Assembly: GCA_009704605.1 (NCBI GenBank)
Contig: WLDW01000043.1
Location: 1-6,941, forward strand
DNA: 6,941 nt
Direction of reading: 5' to 3'
DNA from: Actinomycetota bacterium
GTDB taxonomy: Bacteria > Actinomycetota > Actinomycetes > Actinomycetales > Microbacteriaceae
Positions 1 to 5,166 of this stretch are shown piece after piece (position 1 is the stretch's first letter; each line of letters begins with the position of its first letter). Position numbers and translations under genes: made by a program. The notes under the pieces are model-generated. The model ran no database searches. It saw only the letters and a list, made by a program, of their open reading frames with translations, and was not told the DNA's origin.

Positions 1-57
1 AACGGAGAGTTTACTTTTGCAAGCAAGCTCAGAGAACCTGTCACTGCAGCGGTTTAG
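1..57 (+). CDS. Probable C-terminal end of an unidentified protein (partial)
   Basis: Frame 1 is open from the first base to a TAG at 55-57 and encodes 18 residues ending in ...REPVTAAV. The composition (mixed charged and small residues, no cysteine) looks more coding-like than the other two forward frames, one of which is rich in cysteine. The tail is too short to assign to a family. The next gene follows on the same strand after about 55 bases, so the two could be co-transcribed. The reverse strand is also open over these bases but shows no start signal. This is a weak call based on the open frame alone. Confidence 0.4.
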   Translation, partial: NGEFTFASKLREPVTAAV

Positions 58-112
58 TCACTAGGGAAATCTTCACCAGACAGATAAGCACAGTAATCAT
101 GAGAGGCTGTCA

Positions 113-268
113 ATGGATTCCTGGATAGATATCCTGACCGATCCGAACCATCTATTCGCAGATTTTCTGATGAATGTCGGTTTCGAGATTGTGTTTGCCT
201 GGATCACTTACCTGGTGCTACTCAGGGTTTTCATTAGAAAAGGCAAAGGAAAACACAGGCCTAAGTGA
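113..268 (+). CDS. Small single-pass membrane protein, 51 aa, function unknown
   Basis: An ATG at 113 opens 51 codons ending in TGA at 266-268. A good Shine-Dalgarno, GAGAGG (101-106), lies 6 bases upstream and decides the start; an ATG at 99 gives only nine codons. Residues 1-20 are acidic and polar (MDSWIDILTDPNHLFADFLM). Residues about 22-41 form one hydrophobic, aromatic-rich helix, and the tail (42-51) is strongly basic with alternating Lys/Gly/His/Arg. The positive-inside rule predicts the C-terminus in the cytoplasm and a short acidic N-terminus outside. I recall similar short proteins with a TDPNHLF-like start in other Actinobacteria, but no function. The SD, clean topology and family resemblance argue that it is real. 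It may be easily missed by annotation because of its size. Confidence 0.72.
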   Translation: MDSWIDILTDPNHLFADFLMNVGFEIVFAWITYLVLLRVFIRKGKGKHRPK

Positions 269-363
269 GCAAAGCTAACCGCTGAGCTGTTACCCCAAGC
301 GTTTGCTTAGAAAAAATCCTCGCAACACAGCCACGCCTAGGCAAAGCTTGAAACCTCTCAAAG

Positions 364-369
364 TAAATT
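364..369 (+). promoter_or_regulatory. -10 hexamer for the 376-999 gene, leaderless geometry
   Basis: TAAATT (364-369) fits the actinobacterial TANNNT -10 consensus and is followed by six bases before the ATG at 376, which would place the transcription start on the A of the start codon. The GAGG at 371-374 is only one base from the ATG, too close for a normal Shine-Dalgarno. No convincing -35 was found 15 to 19 bases upstream. Confidence 0.45.
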
Positions 370-375
370 AGAGGA

Positions 376-999
376 ATGTCTCAAACACGAAGAACACTTT
401 CTCCAGCTGTTTACCGCAGACGTCGCATCGGTGCAGTTATTGCACTTGCCATCGTGGTGAGTCTTATTTGGGGCGGTGTGAATGCGGTGGGTCTCTGGAT
501 CGGAGCGTCACAGACTCCCACACCGACTCCACTACCTGAAGGTCTAAACGAATCCAGCGTCGTAGTTGAGGCCGGTGAACCCTGCCCCCCAGGAACAGTT
601 TCAGTCATGGCTCAGGTTGGCGATAGCCAAGGTGCTCTAATGAATAAATTTAGCGCCGACCAAACCCCACACATCTGGTTCACTTTGACCAACACAAATT
701 CCGTGGACTGCAAATTCAACGTTGGTGCGAAAGTTCAGTATTTCACCATCAAATCCGGCGACCAACAAATCTGGACTTCGAGACAGTGTAATCGCGAAGG
801 ACTAACAGATAGTGAAATAGTTCTGAAGGCAGCTCAGACAAGCGCCAGCCCAGTCCAGCCGTGGGAAAAAGTTTCATCAAGCTCAACCGGTTGCGGACCA
901 GAGCAAGAAGCAGTTGTAACTGGTGGAGCCAGTTACCACGTAGAAGTTGAAGTAAACGGAGAGCTTTCGAATAACGACCAGCAGTTCGTACTGGATTAG
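376..999 (+). CDS. Membrane-anchored exported protein with four cysteines, 207 aa
   Basis: The N-terminus is basic (RRRR at 14-17) and followed by a hydrophobic segment at about 18-43. A Thr/Pro linker (TPTPTPLP, 47-54) leads to an extracellular domain of about 150 residues. This reads as a type II signal anchor with the bulk of the protein outside the membrane. Cysteines at 70, 112, 138 and 173 all lie outside, so two disulfides are possible. Segments such as 100-107 and 188-194 look like beta strands, and an immunoglobulin-like sandwich, as in DUF4232-type actinobacterial proteins, is a guess from appearance only. No catalytic motif is visible. An in-frame TAA at 364-366 and the absence of an in-frame start before residue 27 fix the ATG at 376. 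The stop overlaps the stop of convergent radA by four bases. The function is unknown. Confidence 0.85.
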   Translation: MSQTRRTLSPAVYRRRRIGAVIALAIVVSLIWGGVNAVGLWIGASQTPTPTPLPEGLNESSVVVEAGEPCPPGTVSVMAQVGDSQGALMNKFSADQTPHIWFTLTNTNSVDCKFNVGAKVQYFTIKSGDQQIWTSRQCNREGLTDSEIVLKAAQTSASPVQPWEKVSSSSTGCGPEQEAVVTGGASYHVEVEVNGELSNNDQQFVLD

Positions 1000-2330
1000 T
1001 TTTTTAGCCCCGCCGCCAGCGCTTTAGTGAGCTGGGTGAAGCTCGAGTCAATCACTTTCGTGAAACCCAAACGCTTTGCTTCGTTTTGCCTAATGACTGC
1101 TTGATTCACTTTTCTAATTTCTCCAGCAAGACTGATTTCACCAAAGGCCACCACATCGTGTGAAATCGGTTGGTCCTTGATGGCTGAAGCAATGGCAAGT
1201 GCGATGGCAAGATCAGCTGCTGGCTCGGAAATCTTTACTCCACCAACGGTTGATACATAAACATCCAATTCAGAAAGCCTTAGCCCCGCTCTTCTTTCTA
1301 GCACCGCCAAAAGCATGGCAACTCTTGACGCATCAACCCCGTTGGTTACTCGCCTTGGCTGGGCTGTTGAACTCTTAACAACCAAAGCCTGAACCTCAGA
1401 AATAAGAGCTCGCTTACCTTCCAAAGTCACAGTCACGCAGGTTCCAGAAACCTGAGTCTCGTTTCTGGAAAGAAATAATCCGCTGGGGTCTGTTACTTCA
1501 ACAATGCCGTCACCGGTCATTTCAAAGCAACCAACTTCATCGGTTGGGCCAAATCTATTCTTGAAAGAGCGAATAAATCTAAGACTTGTTTGCCTGTCGC
1601 CTTCAAAGTGACAAACCACATCAACCAGGTGCTCGAGGGCCCTAGGCCCTGCAACTGATCCGTCTTTGGTCACGTGGCCGACCAAAATAATCGGAAGATT
1701 AGTTTCTTTAGCTACGCGGATTAGGTTGGCGGCAACTTCGCGAACCTGGGAAGGCATTCCAGCCGCGCCATCTATTTCGCCTGCGAGTATGGTCTGCACC
1801 GAATCAACAATCAGTAAATCCGGTTTCAAGTGCTGAACTTGGCCAAGCAGAGTGGACAAGTCATTTTCTGATGCGAGATAGAGATTCTCGGATAAGGCCC
1901 CAGTTCTATCTGCACGAAGCTTTATTTGGCCGGTCGATTCCTCGCCACTGACGTATAAAACCCGAAGTCCCGACTTTGCACTGTTGGCAGCAACTTCTAG
2001 CAGCAGGGTTGATTTACCAACACCTGGTTCTCCAGAGAGTAAAACAACTGCCCCCGGAACAATGCCGCCGCCTAGAACGCGATCAAACTCTCCAACACCG
2101 GTTGGTCTGGAGTGGACTTTATCTGTAGAGATTTCGGTGATTGGCTTGGCAGCAAAATCATCACCAATTAGAGCTGGTTTTATGGAGCGCACAATACCCG
2201 TGCCTCTACCGGCACCAACGGCGGTTAGTTGAACGGTGTCCCACGCTTGGCACTCGCCACAACGTCCAACCCACTTAGCTGTAGACCAGCCACACTCCAC
2301 ACAAGAAAACTCTGCCTTGGTCTTTGCCAT
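996..2330 (-). CDS. radA: DNA repair protein RadA (Sms), branch-migration ATPase
   Basis: RadA is a RecA-related hexameric ATPase that promotes branch migration and processing of recombination intermediates during repair. The 444 residues show all family parts. A C4 zinc finger has Cys10, Cys13, Cys24 and Cys27. The Walker A motif GEPGVGKST is at 100-108, and a Walker B-like LLIVDS has Asp176. The RadA signature KNRFG is at 257-261, and a Lon-protease-like C-terminal domain spans about 295-444. Its segment TVGGVKISEPAADLAIALAI (361-380) lacks the Lon catalytic serine, as expected for RadA. An upstream in-frame start would add 29 residues and run into proC. The ATG at 2330 is preferred because the zinc finger follows at once and GGAGG (2334-2338 on the complement) lies three bases upstream. 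It is divergent from proC and convergent with the 376-999 gene. In many Actinobacteria radA neighbours disA; that is not seen here. Confidence 0.97.
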   Translation of the reverse strand: MAKTKAEFSCVECGWSTAKWVGRCGECQAWDTVQLTAVGAGRGTGIVRSIKPALIGDDFAAKPITEISTDKVHSRPTGVGEFDRVLGGGIVPGAVVLLSGEPGVGKSTLLLEVAANSAKSGLRVLYVSGEESTGQIKLRADRTGALSENLYLASENDLSTLLGQVQHLKPDLLIVDSVQTILAGEIDGAAGMPSQVREVAANLIRVAKETNLPIILVGHVTKDGSVAGPRALEHLVDVVCHFEGDRQTSLRFIRSFKNRFGPTDEVGCFEMTGDGIVEVTDPSGLFLSRNETQVSGTCVTVTLEGKRALISEVQALVVKSSTAQPRRVTNGVDASRVAMLLAVLERRAGLRLSELDVYVSTVGGVKISEPAADLAIALAIASAIKDQPISHDVVAFGEISLAGEIRKVNQAVIRQNEAKRLGFTKVIDSSFTQLTKALAAGLKN

Positions 2331-2349
2331 GATCCTCCAATAGCTTCCA

Positions 2350-2355
2350 AACTTA
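2350..2355 (-). promoter_or_regulatory. Candidate -10 hexamer for radA
   Basis: On the minus strand TAAGTT fits TANNNT and would start transcription near 2343, giving a 13-base leader that carries the GGAGG ribosome site. No good -35 hexamer is seen at normal spacing. The whole radA/proC gap is 65 bases, so this element and the proC promoter share it. Confidence 0.35.
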
Positions 2356-2383
2356 CCCTGACCCACCGATAAGAATGTGGGCC

Positions 2384-2389
2384 TAGGCT
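2384..2389 (+). promoter_or_regulatory. -10 hexamer for proC, leaderless geometry
   Basis: TAGGCT (2384-2389) matches a common actinobacterial -10 form and ends six bases before the proC ATG, predicting transcription from the A of the start codon. The hexamer overlaps the perfect 8-base palindrome GCCTAGGC (2381-2388). Only an isolated AGG lies nearby, so there is no real Shine-Dalgarno. The -35 region is poor. Confidence 0.5.
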
Positions 2390-2395
2390 TAAACA

Positions 2396-3229
2396 ATGGA
2401 AACAAAGCAGATAGCAATCCTTGGCACTGGTTCGATGGGTAAAGCCATTCTCAGTGGGATTCTTGCTGCAGGAACTAGCCCTGCTGATGTTCGAGTGACC
2501 ACCAAGTCGAAAGCCAGCGCAGACGCTATTTTCTCTAACCATGGAGTGCAAGCCACCTCATTGGAATCAAACTCAGCTGCGAATTCTTCAGCGGCCAAGG
2601 ATGCAGACCTAGTTATCTTGGCTGTGAAACCAAACATGATTCTTGAAACTCTTAGCGAAGTTGCTGCAGTTCTAAAGCCCGACTGCTTAGTTGTTTCCGT
2701 TGCAGCAGGGATCACTACCGCAGCCATGGAAGAGCAGCTATCAGGTAATGAAGCAGTTGTTCGGGCCATGCCAAACACCCCATCGGTTGTTGGCTTGGGG
2801 GTTACTGGTATTAGCAAAGGCTCCAATGTTTCGGCTAAGCAACTAGATCTAGCCATTGAGCTTTTTTCAAGCGTGGGTAAAGTCTTGGTTGTTGATGAGA
2901 GCAAGATCGATGCGCTCAGCACAATATCTGGTTCTGGACCAGCATATGTTTTCTACTTCGCCGAAAAACTCATTACCGCGGCAAAGTCTCTTGGATTTAG
3001 CGAGCAAGAGGCGAGCCTTATGGTGAAAGAAACTTTCCTAGGATCAGCAACCTTGCTCGCAACTTCCTCAAGTTCTCCAGAAGAACTAAGGCAGCAAGTA
3101 ACTTCTCCAAACGGAACAACGATGCAAGCAACGGGAAGATTTGATGCTGCAGATCTAGAACGAGTTTTCATTGAAGCAACCGAAGCGGCGTTGGCCAGGG
3201 CAAAAGAGTTAGGTAGAGTTAAACCATGA
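2396..3229 (+). CDS. proC: Pyrroline-5-carboxylate reductase
   Basis: ProC catalyses the last step of proline synthesis, the NAD(P)H-dependent reduction of 1-pyrroline-5-carboxylate to proline in the cytosol. The 277 residues have the usual family length and layout. The Rossmann nucleotide site is ILGTGSMG (8-15), with AVKP at 76-79 and RAMPNTP at 123-129. The C-terminal helical dimerisation and substrate domain carries SGSGPAY (178-184) and TSPNGTT (236-242). An in-frame TAA at 2390-2392, just before the ATG at 2396, fixes the start. The gene diverges from radA, and its last bases overlap the start of the winged-helix gene as ATGA (3226-3229), so the two are probably co-transcribed and translationally coupled. 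I recall proC followed by a small DNA-binding protein and bS22 in Mycobacterium as well (Rv0500, Rv0500A, Rv0500B). Confidence 0.97.
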   Translation: METKQIAILGTGSMGKAILSGILAAGTSPADVRVTTKSKASADAIFSNHGVQATSLESNSAANSSAAKDADLVILAVKPNMILETLSEVAAVLKPDCLVVSVAAGITTAAMEEQLSGNEAVVRAMPNTPSVVGLGVTGISKGSNVSAKQLDLAIELFSSVGKVLVVDESKIDALSTISGSGPAYVFYFAEKLITAAKSLGFSEQEASLMVKETFLGSATLLATSSSSPEELRQQVTSPNGTTMQATGRFDAADLERVFIEATEAALARAKELGRVKP

Positions 3230-3738
3230 GCGACATTTTCAAAGCACTGGCAAATCCAAAAGCCCGTTTAGTTCTAGAGACTCTAGCCAAAACTCCGTCT
3301 TCGACTGCTTCGAAGCTTGCTGAAGCCACCAAAGTTTCCTCGGAACAAGTAACAGCGCAGCTGACCGTACTTGTTGAGGCAAGACTGGTTCGCTCAACCG
3401 GTTCTGGCACCAGCAAGAAATATTCAATAAACGCAAAGGGATTCACCCCTTACTTGACTTGGTTTGCGAAGGTAGCTGAATCACAGGCAGTGGCAAGACT
3501 TGAGCAACAGGTGACTGAACTTGGTGGCAAGGTGGGAAGCGCAGTTTCTACCGGTACCAAATGGGTTTCAGGCCAAGTAAGTGCCAATGTTGACATTGAC
3601 CCTAAGAAACTTGGAAAGCAGCTTGGCGGGATGCTGGCAGATGTGAAAACTGAAGCCCAAAAAGAAGTAAAGGGCGTTCAAAAAGACGCAAAAAGAATTG
3701 TCAAGACCGTAAAGGCACGCATCAAGGCCGGGAAGTAA
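3226..3738 (+). CDS. ArsR-like winged-helix protein with lysine-rich tail
   Basis: Residues about 3-80 read as an ArsR-type winged helix-turn-helix. IFKALANPKARLVLETLA (4-21) resembles the opening helices. ASKLAEATKVSSEQVTAQLTVL (28-49) gives the HTH with its recognition helix. A wing follows around RSTGSGTSKKYSI (56-68). The protein has no cysteine, so the CxC metal site of arsenic or metal sensors is absent. A linker (about 82-125) with one possible amphipathic helix leads to a basic helix (127-170) rich in Lys and Ala, ending KTVKARIKAGK, similar in flavour to histone-like or nucleoid protein tails. Its start overlaps the proC stop (ATGA), and its 3' end overlaps arsC on the other strand by 17 bases. 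DNA binding is likely. The target and any ligand are unknown, and a nucleoid-associated role is an inference. Confidence 0.88.
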   Translation: MSDIFKALANPKARLVLETLAKTPSSTASKLAEATKVSSEQVTAQLTVLVEARLVRSTGSGTSKKYSINAKGFTPYLTWFAKVAESQAVARLEQQVTELGGKVGSAVSTGTKWVSGQVSANVDIDPKKLGKQLGGMLADVKTEAQKEVKGVQKDAKRIVKTVKARIKAGK

Positions 3739-4129
3739 TTTCCCCTAAGAGTGCTTCAACCTTCGACTTTATGTTGTTTCTAATTTCGCGGACCTTTTCA
3801 ATTGGCTGATCCTTGGGATCATCCAATGGCCAATCAAGGTAAGTCTTTCCTGGAAAATAAGGACATGCGTCGCCACAGCCCATCGTGATCACATAATCGC
3901 TGGCAATTACCTTCTCATCAGAGAGCTTCTCTGGAACAGACGAGGATAAATCAATTCCCTCCTCAAGCATCACTGCCATTGCCATGGGATTGATTTGTGT
4001 TCCAGGATCGGTTCCAGCAGATAACACCTGAACACTTTCTCCGCCAAGGTGCTTTAGGTAACCTGCTGCCATTTGTGAACGGCCAGCGTTGTGTACGCAA
4101 ACGAATAAGACAGTAGCTTTAGCTCCCAT
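3722..4129 (-). CDS. arsC: Low-molecular-weight-phosphatase-fold arsenate reductase (ArsC)
   Basis: This enzyme class reduces arsenate to arsenite using cysteine chemistry on a protein tyrosine phosphatase fold, with thioredoxin or mycothiol as electron donor. The 135 residues show the P-loop CVHNAGRS with nucleophile Cys11 and Arg17. The distal cysteines Cys85 and Cys89 sit in MGCGDACPYFPG (83-94), and the acid loop DWPLDDP is at 99-105. The GCGDxCP form is the one I associate with actinobacterial and thioredoxin-linked members. The start ATG at 4129 lies three bases after the stop of the SOUL gene, with AGG seven bases upstream inside that gene, so the two form an operon. No arsenite efflux gene (arsB or acr3) is visible, so arsenate may not be its only substrate. 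Its last 17 bases overlap the opposing winged-helix gene. Confidence 0.93.
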   Translation of the reverse strand: MGAKATVLFVCVHNAGRSQMAAGYLKHLGGESVQVLSAGTDPGTQINPMAMAVMLEEGIDLSSSVPEKLSDEKVIASDYVITMGCGDACPYFPGKTYLDWPLDDPKDQPIEKVREIRNNIKSKVEALLGEITSRP

Positions 4130-4132
4130 TTT

Positions 4133-4651
4133 CTAACCTGCTTTCTTTACGCGAATCAGTACTTCATTGTGTTTAAGAAATCCTGGCTTCCAAGGAGGAT
4201 CAAACCTGGACCAGTAAAGGTTGCCTTGGGGAATAAGCCCAGCCTGGGTAACTTCTTCCAGAAGCTTTGTACCTTCTCTTTCAAACTTTTCCTTGTTCCA
4301 GGATCCACCAAATTTTCTGGCAGCTGCAAGGTGGGCGGGCACTCGAACGACGGTTACCTTTGAGTCTGCGGGGGATGGAGTATTGGACTCGTCCATCTCT
4401 TCCGGCATAACAAACCGAACTTTATGCCTGCTGGTATTGACTGATTCCTGAATCACAGGAGCGGTCATTGCAATCGCTTGTCGCGCCCTGTTGTTACCAC
4501 TTATGAAGTTCACCAGGGGTCTAAATCCAATGCTTCCTGCGTTGATGAAGTCCCCTGATACCTCTGTTTCTATTTGCATTCCTGCGGGGTAGTCACGAAG
4601 TTCAAATTCGCCATGCCGTTTAAGCAGGCGGTATGGTTGGTTCTGTGTCAT
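4133..4651 (-). CDS. SOUL family heme-binding protein
   Basis: The 172 residues match the SOUL/HBP heme-binding family over almost their whole length. The N-terminal strand YRLLKRHGEFELRDYPAG is at 7-24. The hallmark AMTAPV is at 61-66 and FVMPEEM at 80-86. RKFGGSWN (112-119) follows, and the C-terminal YWSRFDPPWKPGFLKHNEV is at 146-164. Eukaryotic members bind heme or other tetrapyrroles. The bacterial role is not established; sequestering or ferrying heme in the cytosol is the usual guess. No signal peptide is seen. The ATG at 4651 directly precedes the domain, and no Shine-Dalgarno is present. Instead a promoter with -35 TTAACA and -10 TAGACT ends seven bases before the start, implying a leaderless message. 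It is the first gene of a two-gene unit with arsC and diverges from the 2TM gene. Confidence 0.93.
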   Translation of the reverse strand: MTQNQPYRLLKRHGEFELRDYPAGMQIETEVSGDFINAGSIGFRPLVNFISGNNRARQAIAMTAPVIQESVNTSRHKVRFVMPEEMDESNTPSPADSKVTVVRVPAHLAAARKFGGSWNKEKFEREGTKLLEEVTQAGLIPQGNLYWSRFDPPWKPGFLKHNEVLIRVKKAG

Positions 4652-4658
4652 ACAAGTC

Positions 4659-4688
4659 AGTCTAGTAAAGACTCTTTTCCGGTGTTAA
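4659..4688 (-). promoter_or_regulatory. Promoter of the SOUL-arsC operon, leaderless geometry
   Basis: On the minus strand TTAACA (4683-4688; five of six matches to TTGACA) is separated by 18 bases from TAGACT (4659-4664). The -10 ends seven bases before the ATG at 4651, so the transcript should start at or one base before the start codon. This is the only promoter in the window with a good -35. That -35 overlaps the -10 candidate of the divergent 2TM gene. Confidence 0.6.
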
Positions 4689-4691
4689 ACT
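4686..4691 (+). promoter_or_regulatory. Candidate -10 hexamer for the 2TM-domain gene
   Basis: TAAACT fits TANNNT and would start transcription near 4698, giving a leader of about 16 bases that carries the GGGAG ribosome site. The -35 region is poor. The hexamer shares three bases with the -35 of the opposing SOUL promoter, so the two polymerases could not occupy the region together. Confidence 0.4.
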
Positions 4692-4713
4692 AGACCTAAA
4701 CAGGGAGCAAACA

Positions 4714-5004
4714 TTGAGTCAACCAGCCAGCGACAGCGAAATGAGAAAGCACGCGGCAAAGCTTCTCAAGAAACGTGAAGACTTTAAGCAGTACATGTGG
4801 GTCTACCTAATCGTGACTGCAATTACAACTGGAGTGTGGTTCTTCACCACCCCAGACGGCTACTACTGGCCGATATGGGTCATTTTTGGCATGGGAATCG
4901 GTGCAGTATTTACAGCGCTTGACGCCTACGGAAAGCTTTCCAACAAGCCCATAACCGAGGCTGACATCGACGCCGAAGTTGAGCGCCTCAAGCGCAACAG
5001 CTAA
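4714..5004 (+). CDS. 2TM-domain membrane protein, 96 aa
   Basis: A charged N-terminal helix (residues 8-26, SEMRKHAAKLLKKREDFKQ) is followed by two hydrophobic segments at about 28-45 and 51-69. A short aromatic turn (PDGYYW, 47-52) joins them. The tail has polar and acidic stretches and ends in a charged helix (82-95). This pattern, with charged residues before a first helix and then a WPIW-type second helix, matches the 2TM domain family (Pfam 2TM), which is frequent in Actinobacteria but has no known activity. Both termini should be cytoplasmic. The start is a TTG at 4714, supported by GGGAG (4703-4707) six bases upstream. An internal ATG at residue 10 is possible but has no comparable ribosome site. 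bS22 follows 45 bases downstream on the same strand. Confidence 0.88.
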   Translation: MSQPASDSEMRKHAAKLLKKREDFKQYMWVYLIVTAITTGVWFFTTPDGYYWPIWVIFGMGIGAVFTALDAYGKLSNKPITEADIDAEVERLKRNS

Positions 5005-5016
5005 GCTAGCTAAGTT

Positions 5017-5028
5017 GCCCAATTGGGC
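5017..5028 (+). repeat. 12-base perfect palindrome in the bS22 leader region
   Basis: GCCCAATTGGGC is its own reverse complement and lies 21 bases before the bS22 start codon. As RNA it could form a 4-bp GC stem with an AATT loop. A competing pairing of CTAGC (5006-5010) with GCTAG (5027-5031) is possible. No T-run follows, so it is not a standard terminator. It may be an operator or a leader hairpin; the function is not shown. Confidence 0.4.
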
Positions 5029-5049
5029 TAGAAAATATATGAGGTTTCT

Positions 5050-5148
5050 GTGGGTTCAGTAATAAAAAAGCGTCGCAAGCGTATGTCTAAGAAGAAGCAC
5101 CGCAAGCTACTTCGCAAGACTCGCCACCAGCGCCGCAATAAGAAGTAA
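5050..5148 (+). CDS. Small ribosomal subunit protein bS22 (AURKAIP1/COX24 type), 32 aa
   Basis: A GTG at 5050 opens 32 codons ending in TAA at 5146-5148. GAGG (5041-5044) lies five bases upstream. The peptide begins MGSVIKKRRKRMSKKKHRKL and continues with further Arg, Lys and His to its last residue. More than half of its residues are basic. This is nearly identical over its first 22 residues to the actinobacterial protein I know as bS22 (Mycobacterium Rv0500B), a small protein bound in the decoding region of the 30S subunit and related to the mitochondrial AURKAIP1/COX24 domain. Its size and GTG start make it easy to miss. It lies downstream of the 2TM gene on the same strand and converges on the HAD phosphatase gene, with five bases between the stop codons. 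Confidence 0.93.
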   Translation: MGSVIKKRRKRMSKKKHRKLLRKTRHQRRNKK

Positions 5149-5166
5149 CCGCGCTATTCGCGGTTA
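5146..5166. terminator. Convergent hairpin between bS22 and the HAD gene
   Basis: TAACCGCG (5146-5153), loop CTATT (5154-5158) and CGCGGTTA (5159-5166) form a perfect 8-bp stem that contains the stop codon of bS22 in one arm and the reverse stop of the HAD gene in the loop. On the + strand GCTTTTAGTT follows, and on the - strand CTTCTTATT follows. Both are T-rich but interrupted. The position between convergent genes supports a bidirectional, moderately strong terminator. Confidence 0.6.

Noticed and set aside
261..310. Bulged hairpin (AGCAAAGC with GCGTTTGCT) after the 51-residue gene as a terminator
   Set aside because: The stem is interrupted by bulges and followed by an A-run rather than a T-run on the + strand, so it is not a convincing intrinsic terminator. 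The 107-base gap otherwise shows only the -10 hexamer listed for the next gene.
978..1005. Terminator from CCAG...CTGG and the T6 run after the exported-protein gene
   Set aside because: The stem is only four or five pairs with a bulge and the T-run is offset by five bases. It is possible but too weak to list as a feature.
1984..2232. Long open frames antisense to radA, proC and other genes
   Set aside because: They have Ser/Thr/Pro-rich low-complexity translations and no ribosome sites or domain resemblance. They mirror the codon use of well-identified genes on the other strand.
2331..2417. N-terminal extension of RadA by 29 residues
   Set aside because: It would overlap proC's start and promoter, has no ribosome site, and the family begins right before the zinc finger. 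The ATG at 2330 with GGAGG is better.
2841..2860. CTAGATCTAG palindrome inside proC as a regulatory site
   Set aside because: It is a 10-base palindrome within well-conserved coding sequence, with no supporting context, and is likely chance.
3226..4129. An arsenic resistance operon (arsR-arsC)
   Set aside because: The winged-helix protein has no metal-binding cysteines, is on the opposite strand to arsC and is coupled to proC. No efflux gene is present.
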